DNA of 64,000 nucleotides from assembly GCF_000382205.1 (NCBI RefSeq), contig NZ_KB907790.1, positions 62,001 through 126,000 of the forward strand, given 5' to 3'. Source of the DNA: Dyadobacter beijingensis DSM 21582. Lineage in GTDB: Bacteria > Bacteroidota > Bacteroidia > Cytophagales > Spirosomataceae. The notes beneath the pieces are model-generated. The model ran no database searches, was not told where the DNA came from, and saw only the letters and a list, made by a program, of their open reading frames with translations. The translations under genes and the position numbers were made by a program. Positions 58,506 to 64,000 of the stretch are shown one piece after another (the stretch's first letter is position 1; each line of letters opens with the position of its first letter).

Positions 58506-59867
58506 ATGACAACGCTGATCGTAAATGCACAGGTCGTAAATGAAAACCAGGTTCAGTATTTAGACGTAGTAATTGAAAATGGTCACATTAAAAAAATAGG
58601 AAAGGACTTGCAGCACACGGTGGCCGACCGGGTAATCGACGCGAAAGGACTTTACCTCATGCCGGGCGTGATCGACGACCAGGTGCATTTCCGGGAGCCA
58701 GGGCTTACGCACAAGGCGAACATTTACACAGAATCCAAAGCAGCGGTGGCCGGCGGCGTCACTTCCTTCATGGAAATGCCGAACACCGTGCCGAATACCC
58801 TCACGCAGGAACTGCTGGAAGACAAGTACCAGATCGGAGCTAACACCTCGCTGGCGAACTACTCGTTCTTCATGGGCGCCTCGAACGACAACTACGACGA
58901 GGTAATGCGCACCGACCCGACCCAGGTATGCGGAATCAAGATATTCATGGGATCGTCGACGGGAAACATGCTCGTAGACGCACCGGAAGTGCTGGAAAAG
59001 CTCTTTGCCAATGCGCCGTGCATCATCGCGACGCATTGCGAAGACGAGCCGACGGTAAAGGCCAGAATGGCCTATTTCAAGGAAAAATACGGCGATGACG
59101 TGCCTTACGACATTCACGCATTGATCCGTAATGAAGAAGCCTGCCTTAAATCTTCCACTTTCGCGAGCTCGCTTGCGCACAAGCACGGCACGCGACTACA
59201 TATTCTGCACATTTCCACCGGCGACGAAGTGCATTTGTTTGAAGTAGGGAACAGATCAAACGGCAAGATCCTGCTAGCAAACGGCCAGCCGAAACTGGTT
59301 ACCGCAGAAGCCTGCGTGCACCATTTGTGGTTTGACGCCGAAGATTACCGGAGATTGGGTAACGACATCAAATGCAACCCGGCCATTAAGGCGCCGCATC
59401 ACAAAGAAGCGATCCTGCAAGCCGTGCTGGATAACCGTATCGACGTCATCGCGACGGATCATGCGCCGCATACCATCGAAGAAAAAGCCCAGCACTACTG
59501 GCAGGCGCCGTCGGGCTTGCCGCTGGTACAGCATACGCTGAATGTCATGCTCGAATTGAGCAGGGCAGGCAAGATTACCATTGATCGCGTGGCGGAGAAA
59601 ATGAGCCATGCCGTAGCCGATTTGTTCAATATCGACCGTCGCGGGTATATCCGGGAAGGTTATTGGGCGGATTTGATCCTCGTGGATACAAATGCAACCA
59701 CGCAGGTTGAGAAGGCTAATATTTATTCCAAATGCGGCTGGTCGCCGTTTGAAGGCACGGAGTTCCATTCACGCATTACGCATACGTTCGTGTCGGGGCA
59801 CCTGGTGCAGGAGAATGGGAAGTTTGATGAAACGGTGAAAGGAAAGCGGTTAAAATTTAGCCGCTAG
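58506..59867 (+). CDS. pyrC: Dihydroorotase (class I, PyrC type)
   Basis: Dihydroorotase catalyses the reversible cyclisation of carbamoyl-aspartate to dihydroorotate in pyrimidine synthesis. The 453-residue protein has the metal-binding signature DDQVHFREPGLTHK near residue 58, where family members usually show D-x-H-x-H-x-R-x-P-G; here the first His of the pair is replaced by Gln. KIFMGSS holds the carboxylated Lys, and ATHCEDE, HILHIST and ATDHAPHT supply the other His and Asp. Its 3' end overlaps the Nudix gene on the opposite strand by 18 nt. The neighbouring genes do not include other pyr genes. A related amidohydrolase (allantoinase) is possible but less likely. Confidence 0.88.
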   Translation: MTTLIVNAQVVNENQVQYLDVVIENGHIKKIGKDLQHTVADRVIDAKGLYLMPGVIDDQVHFREPGLTHKANIYTESKAAVAGGVTSFMEMPNTVPNTLTQELLEDKYQIGANTSLANYSFFMGASNDNYDEVMRTDPTQVCGIKIFMGSSTGNMLVDAPEVLEKLFANAPCIIATHCEDEPTVKARMAYFKEKYGDDVPYDIHALIRNEEACLKSSTFASSLAHKHGTRLHILHISTGDEVHLFEVGNRSNGKILLANGQPKLVTAEACVHHLWFDAEDYRRLGNDIKCNPAIKAPHHKEAILQAVLDNRIDVIATDHAPHTIEEKAQHYWQAPSGLPLVQHTLNVMLELSRAGKITIDRVAEKMSHAVADLFNIDRRGYIREGYWADLILVDTNATTQVEKANIYSKCGWSPFEGTEFHSRITHTFVSGHLVQENGKFDETVKGKRLKFSR

Positions 59868-60275
59868 GTAATCGTAGTAATTCTGGATCACGTTCAGATC
59901 GGCCTCCGTCCAGTCGAGGGAAGGCAGGTCGTCCGGGTGCACCCAAAGGATCTGCTCGTGCTCCGTCAGCACAAAATCGGTGCTGTCAACCCTGCAAATA
60001 AACGGTACGAGCACGATTTCGCGCCAGCCCTGGTCTTTGGACGTCTCAGGGAGCTTGTCGACGATTTCAACAGCTACGCTAAGCTCTTCCATGATTTCAC
60101 GGAATAATGCCTGCTCGTCTGTTTCGCCTTTTTCGAGTTTTCCGCCGGGGAATTCCCATTGGAGGGGGAAGGATAGTGCCGCGCTTCGCTGCCCGGCGAG
60201 TACTTTTCCATCATGTTCTATCACAGCACAAGGCACTCTCACTACCAACTTTTCGGAAACCAGTACTTCGATCAT
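59850..60275 (-). CDS. Nudix hydrolase, MutT/(d)NTP pyrophosphohydrolase-like
   Basis: This 141-residue Nudix protein has the box GGKLEKGETDEQALFREIM continuing as EEL (residues about 43-65), which carries the REUxEE core. The usual final Gly is Ser here (EELSV). VLAGQRSAALSFPLQWEFPG before the box resembles MutT/CTP pyrophosphohydrolase, suggesting clean-up of damaged nucleotides; the substrate is unproved. Its 3' end overlaps the 3' end of the dihydroorotase gene by 18 nt on the opposite strand. ruvB starts upstream on the same strand, with 88 nt between ruvB's stop and this start. Confidence 0.87.
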   Translation of the reverse strand: MIEVLVSEKLVVRVPCAVIEHDGKVLAGQRSAALSFPLQWEFPGGKLEKGETDEQALFREIMEELSVAVEIVDKLPETSKDQGWREIVLVPFICRVDSTDFVLTEHEQILWVHPDDLPSLDWTEADLNVIQNYYDYLAAKF

Positions 60276-60363
60276 AGGAGGCGGTTACGCTAATTCACCG
60301 CAAAATTACAATTTTAAGGTTTATGTTGTATGTTAATGTTAAAACTTCTTAAAAAGTTAACGC

Positions 60364-61389
60364 TCAGAACAATTCACCCGAGCGATGGCGCGGCAGAATA
60401 CCGAGATGCCTGAATGCCTTTTCCGTTACTTCGCGTCCTCTTGAAGTGCGTTTGATATAACCTTCCTGAATGAGGAACGGCTCGTATACTTCCTCAATCG
60501 TGTCCGCCTCTTCGCCGCAAGCCGTCGCGATGGTGGATAACCCTACCGGTCCGCCTTTGAACTTCTGGATAATGGTGCTCAGAATACGGTTGTCCATTTC
60601 ATCGAGCCCGTTTTGATCTACATCCAATGCTTGCAAAGCCATCTCGGCAATAGCCACCGTAATGCGTCCATTACCTTTTACCTGGGCAAAATCACGCGTC
60701 CGGCGCAGCAAATTATTGGCGATACGCGGCGTACCACGGCTTCGGCGGGCGATTTCGAAAGCGGCGTCCGCTTCCAGCGGCGTGCCCAGGATCGAAGCGG
60801 AACGTCTCAGAATTGACGAAAGCAGCTGCGCATCGTAGTATTCGAGCCGTGCGTTAATCCCGAACCGCGCACGCAGGGGCGATGTGAGCATACCCGCACG
60901 CGTAGTAGCGCCTATGAGCGTGAAAGGGTTCAGGCCGATCTGAATGCTGCGGGCATTCGGGCCGCTGTCGAGCATAATGTCGATTTTATAATCCTCCATC
61001 GCCGAATACAGGTACTCTTCCACGACCGGGTTGAGGCGGTGGATTTCGTCGATGAACAGCACGTCGTGTTCCTGCAAATTGGTAAGGAGGCCGGCAAGGT
61101 CACTGGGCTTGTCGAGTACCGGGCCGGAGGTAATTTTAATCCCCGAACCGAGCTCATTGGCAATGATGTTCGACAAGGTCGTTTTGCCCAAACCCGGAGG
61201 GCCGTGGAGTAATACGTGGTCGAGGGCGTCGCCGCGCTGGCGGGCTGCCAGCACGAATATTTTCAGGTTTTCAAGAATCTTGTCCTGCCCGGTAAAATCC
61301 TCGAAAGACAGCGGACGCAATGCGCGCTCGATCTCTTTGTCGGTATTGGAAAGGTTTTCGTTATCTCCGGACAGATAATCCTGGCGCAT
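60364..61389 (-). CDS. ruvB: Holliday junction branch migration helicase RuvB
   Basis: RuvB is the hexameric AAA+ motor that with RuvA moves Holliday junctions. The 341-residue protein has Walker A GPPGLGKTTLS near residue 60, Walker B and sensor FIDEIHRLNP near 110, the sensor 1 region LIGATTRAGMLTSPLRARFG near 160, the Arg finger nearby, and the winged-helix C-terminus ending HLGILPRHRSGELF. The frame is open to 61431, but that part would cross the upstream terminator hairpin, so I start at the ATG at 61389. ruvA and ruvC are not adjacent. Confidence 0.96.
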   Translation of the reverse strand: MRQDYLSGDNENLSNTDKEIERALRPLSFEDFTGQDKILENLKIFVLAARQRGDALDHVLLHGPPGLGKTTLSNIIANELGSGIKITSGPVLDKPSDLAGLLTNLQEHDVLFIDEIHRLNPVVEEYLYSAMEDYKIDIMLDSGPNARSIQIGLNPFTLIGATTRAGMLTSPLRARFGINARLEYYDAQLLSSILRRSASILGTPLEADAAFEIARRSRGTPRIANNLLRRTRDFAQVKGNGRITVAIAEMALQALDVDQNGLDEMDNRILSTIIQKFKGGPVGLSTIATACGEEADTIEEVYEPFLIQEGYIKRTSRGREVTEKAFRHLGILPRHRSGELF

Positions 61390-61410
61390 AGTCGGTTGAA
61401 TAGACAGTGA

Positions 61411-61443
61411 AAACCAGCCTTCCGATCGCACGGAGGCTGGTTT
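61411..61443 (-). terminator. Terminator of the type B sorting-domain protein gene
   Basis: Arms 61411-61424 and 61431-61443 pair over about 13 bp with one bulged T. On the minus strand a T-run follows. It lies about 50 nt after the stop and before ruvB. Confidence 0.7.
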
Positions 61444-61490
61444 GATATTATTAAATCAAAAATAACGGTTTTAATCTGCAAAAGGAAGGC

Positions 61491-64000
61491 TTAGCGGATC
61501 ACCATCACCGCCCCGCGCTTCACGATCGGATTGCGTTCAGGGAAGTATTGCGCTTCGTAGGACATGACGTACGGATAGCTTCCGGGCTGCACTTTCACGC
61601 CCTTGTAGGTACCGTCCCATTCCGCTTCGATGCTGTTGGTCGCATATATCACCTCGCCCCAGCGATTATAGATCCGCATCGTGAAGTTGGTGTAATAAGC
61701 GCCAAACACTTTCAGGCTTTCATTGCGGCCTTCGCCGTCCGGCGTAAATGCATCGGGGATGAATACCCGCGGTTCGCATTGGTCCACGACTTCGGTGGCT
61801 TGCTCGGTAACGCAGCCTTCCTGGTTGGTGGCGCGGACAATGTAGCGGCCTTCCTGGTTGACTGTAATGGTACGCGTCGTATCGCCCGAATGCGGCCATA
61901 AATACGAGTACGGGCCCTGTCCGGCAGCATCCAGGATTACCGACTGGCCGTCGGGGATACAAATGTAGTTTTCAGGCGCCAGACCGAGGATCGGCGAGGG
62001 CAGCTCGCCTACCTGAATGGTGTCGGAGTTGTAGCAATCATTTCTGTCTTTTACTACGACACTATACTGGCCCGGCTGGCCGATCGTCACCTTGCGGGTG
62101 TCTTCTCCCGTGCTCCACTTGTATTCAATCCACCGCTCGCTTTCTACACGCAGCACAATGGAGCTGTCACGGCATAATGTAGTATCAGGGCCGATGGAGA
62201 ATGCCGGTGGCTTGCGCAATGTGATTTCGATGGTATCGGCAGCGTAGCAATCGCCTTGCGGGCCGTTGAATGCGATAGCAATGTAGCGGCCGGTGGAAGT
62301 GGCATTGTAGGTACGGCCGCGGCCCACTACCCGTCCCCGGTTGATCCACGCGTACACTTCCGCATTCACCTTCATATCCAGCGGCACGTAAGCCCCGCAA
62401 GTGTCTTTGTCAGGCCCCAGGTCGATGTTGGAAGGCGTTTCATAAATGGTTATTTCCTGCACGATGGTCGTGTCGGTACATTTGTTCGTAGCGCGCATGG
62501 CCACCATGTATTTGCCGGGCTGCGTATAGGTATAAGTGGCTTGCTGCTGCTTGGAAGGCGCGGTGAATGAGCCATTGCCGAGAAAATCCCACGAATACAT
62601 ATCCTCGATCGGGTCGCACATCGGGCTGGCCTGGAATGTCGTGGGCTCATTGGTACAGAAGCCGTCGGCCTCAAACCCCGGCCCGGACGATTCCTGCGTG
62701 AAATCCTGGACCATATTCGGCAGACCGAGCTGGCTTTTTTTGCCGCCGAGGTTTACGCCGTCGCGTTCGTAGTCTACGCCCGTTAGCGAGTTGCCTTCCG
62801 GTTCTCCGATCACGGCCAGGTATTCACTGCCTTCAATGGCCATGTAAATGCGGCCATCCGGCCCGAATTGTAATGCGCCGTATTTCTGCGTGGCGGAACT
62901 GTCGATGGTAATGGCCGTTTCAATGACCAGGCTGTCGGGCAGCGAGAGGTCATATTGTTTCAAAAGGGATTTCGTACCGTTTTCACCCTGGAAAGACACA
63001 TACATTTTCTCTCCGCTTGGTGAGAATTCGATTCCGTAAGCAATGGGCGGCGCGGGGCCGAGATCCATTGTTTTTTTGTAGGTCAATGTGCCCGTAGAAT
63101 CATTGAAAGTGAACAATTCCACATAGTTGCGGGCCGGACCGGGGATTACCACGGCCAATTGCCGCTCACCGGTAGTGCTGTCGGGCGAGGAGAATTTCAT
63201 GTAACCTTCGGCCTTGTTCGTGCTGTCGTGCGCCATGCCCAGTTCGGGAGCGCTTACTTCGACAAGCCCGCCGGTGGTAGCGTGGAAAATGCGGAATTTA
63301 TTGGTGCCGTAATCGTGCGAAACGACCCAGTAAGTGCTGTCCCGGTCGTTGCGCACGGAGGCAATGCGCTCGGTGGTAGGCTGTTGCAACGTTGTATTTT
63401 GCTCAATAATCTGACCCAAACCATTATTGCGGCGCATGTCTACAACGCTCACGGTCAACAGCTTTTCGCCGTTGATGTCGGTAGTGGTAAACACATTATA
63501 TAAGTACTCGCAGCCGCGGCAAGTGGGCTGTGGCACAATGAGCACCGATTGCGTGGAATTCGGGCTACCCTTCATGGGCGCGCACGGCCCGAACGTGCAC
63601 GTCATTTCGTCCCCGTTCTTGTTCCAAACCTTTATACCATCCGAATAGAAGAGCAGTTGGCCTTTGGAATTGGCGATGGACGATGTTCCCTCGGGCGTGT
63701 TGAGCTTTCCGTCGGTTAATGGGGTTGGGGGTGTGTTGGAAAAATCCAGCCCTGCATTGCCGCCGAAGTACCATTTGGACCCTTCCTGCGCTTGCGGCTC
63801 CATACAGATCTTGACATTGATCCTGTTTTGAATCTTACAACCGTTCGGCATGATGACCTCCACGGAGTAACAGCCGGAGCTATCCACTTTCAAAGTTTGT
63901 GTCGTGTCGCCTTTGGGATACCAGATATATTTGGCACCGGCGGGTGCGCCATTGGGGTAAGGATCGAGGATCAGCGTGTCGCCTTTACAGATGGTCGTGT
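61491..64000 (-). CDS. Type IX-secreted protein with beta-propeller, PKD/Ig-like repeats and type B sorting domain (5' end off window)
   Basis: The minus-strand frame is open from the right edge to 61491, giving at least 836 codons. The true start lies outside the window. From the visible N-terminus: an Ig-like segment (IWYPKGDTTQTL), a second after it, then a long beta-propeller region from WYFGGNAGLDFSN (about 80) to about 420 with repeated blade-like segments, a PKD domain (GKYMVAMRATNKCTDT), several Ig/PKD-like modules each with CYNSDTI- or CYAADTI-type repeats, and the C-terminal gliding-motility type B sorting domain beginning VFIPDAFTPDGEGRN and ending with YNRWGEVIYAT and KRGAVMVIR. 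It is a cell-surface or secreted protein of unknown ligand, exported by type IX secretion. Confidence 0.9.
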   Translation of the reverse strand, partial: TTICKGDTLILDPYPNGAPAGAKYIWYPKGDTTQTLKVDSSGCYSVEVIMPNGCKIQNRINVKICMEPQAQEGSKWYFGGNAGLDFSNTPPTPLTDGKLNTPEGTSSIANSKGQLLFYSDGIKVWNKNGDEMTCTFGPCAPMKGSPNSTQSVLIVPQPTCRGCEYLYNVFTTTDINGEKLLTVSVVDMRRNNGLGQIIEQNTTLQQPTTERIASVRNDRDSTYWVVSHDYGTNKFRIFHATTGGLVEVSAPELGMAHDSTNKAEGYMKFSSPDSTTGERQLAVVIPGPARNYVELFTFNDSTGTLTYKKTMDLGPAPPIAYGIEFSPSGEKMYVSFQGENGTKSLLKQYDLSLPDSLVIETAITIDSSATQKYGALQFGPDGRIYMAIEGSEYLAVIGEPEGNSLTGVDYERDGVNLGGKKSQLGLPNMVQDFTQESSGPGFEADGFCTNEPTTFQASPMCDPIEDMYSWDFLGNGSFTAPSKQQQATYTYTQPGKYMVAMRATNKCTDTTIVQEITIYETPSNIDLGPDKDTCGAYVPLDMKVNAEVYAWINRGRVVGRGRTYNATSTGRYIAIAFNGPQGDCYAADTIEITLRKPPAFSIGPDTTLCRDSSIVLRVESERWIEYKWSTGEDTRKVTIGQPGQYSVVVKDRNDCYNSDTIQVGELPSPILGLAPENYICIPDGQSVILDAAGQGPYSYLWPHSGDTTRTITVNQEGRYIVRATNQEGCVTEQATEVVDQCEPRVFIPDAFTPDGEGRNESLKVFGAYYTNFTMRIYNRWGEVIYATNSIEAEWDGTYKGVKVQPGSYPYVMSYEAQYFPERNPIVKRGAVMVIR

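Noticed and set aside
61457..61464. TAnnTTTG match (minus strand) as a ruvB promoter
   Set aside because: It would put the terminator hairpin 61411-61443 inside the ruvB leader, and no -33 element is found at the right spacing; likely chance in AT-rich sequence.

Overview
The window comes from a Bacteroidota chromosome, most likely a Cytophagales/Spirosomaceae member such as Dyadobacter (genus is inference from gene content and style, not a search). The evidence is a SusC/SusD pair with an ECF-sigma/FecR cascade, gliding and type IX secretion genes (gldG, gldJ, a type B sorting-domain protein), promoters of the Bacteroidota type (TAnnTTTG at -7), weak or absent Shine-Dalgarno sites, a eukaryote-like GT3 glycogen synthase and a eukaryote-type NADP isocitrate dehydrogenase. 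No rRNA, tRNA, CRISPR array, IS element or prophage was seen.

Layout. 1-8909 (minus strand): M20 dipeptidase (cut by the edge), plsY, a giant secreted beta-rich protein of unknown function in an operon with prmA, then glycogen synthase. 9239-12027 (plus): a GHL10 lipoprotein coupled to an orphan nuoD, ending in a perfect 24-bp-arm hairpin shared with convergent asd. 12074-24455: asd, formyl-THF cyclo-ligase, icd, an Omp85-type barrel, an orphan Phd-like antitoxin, rtcB, an aminotransferase, an FNR-ferredoxin oxidoreductase, a BlaI/M56 regulatory pair with a triple operator, and dnaN. 24561-32062 (minus): gldG, a DUF1080 protein, a GxxExxY gene flanked by palindromes, RNase R, a DnaQ-like exonuclease, a conserved unknown and lipB. 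32245-33152: an AT-rich RelE/ParE-type toxin-antitoxin pair and yraN.

33234-51577 is the most interesting region: ten plus-strand genes that look like one nutrient-acquisition and oxidation locus. Two Tat-signal TIM-barrel 'sugar isomerase' proteins bracket a heme-carrying membrane-bound dehydrogenase, ECF sigma, FecR anti-sigma, an STN-containing SusC, SusD, a PSCyt1/DUF1549/DUF1553 protein, a DUF1501 protein, an L-rhamnose mutarotase and a DUF2231-cytochrome c-LRR fusion. No classical glycoside hydrolase or polysaccharide lyase is present, so the locus is not a standard PUL. I infer that it imports a small glycan or glycoside and oxidises it in the periplasm, passing electrons to c-type hemes. 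The substrate is unknown; the mutarotase suggests a rhamnose-like sugar.

51649-64000 holds housekeeping genes again: a barstar-like protein, pnuC, mfd (TTG start), gldJ with the best promoter in the window, comF, dihydroorotase, a MutT-type Nudix hydrolase, ruvB, and the 3' part of a large secreted beta-propeller/PKD protein with a type B sorting domain, cut by the right edge.
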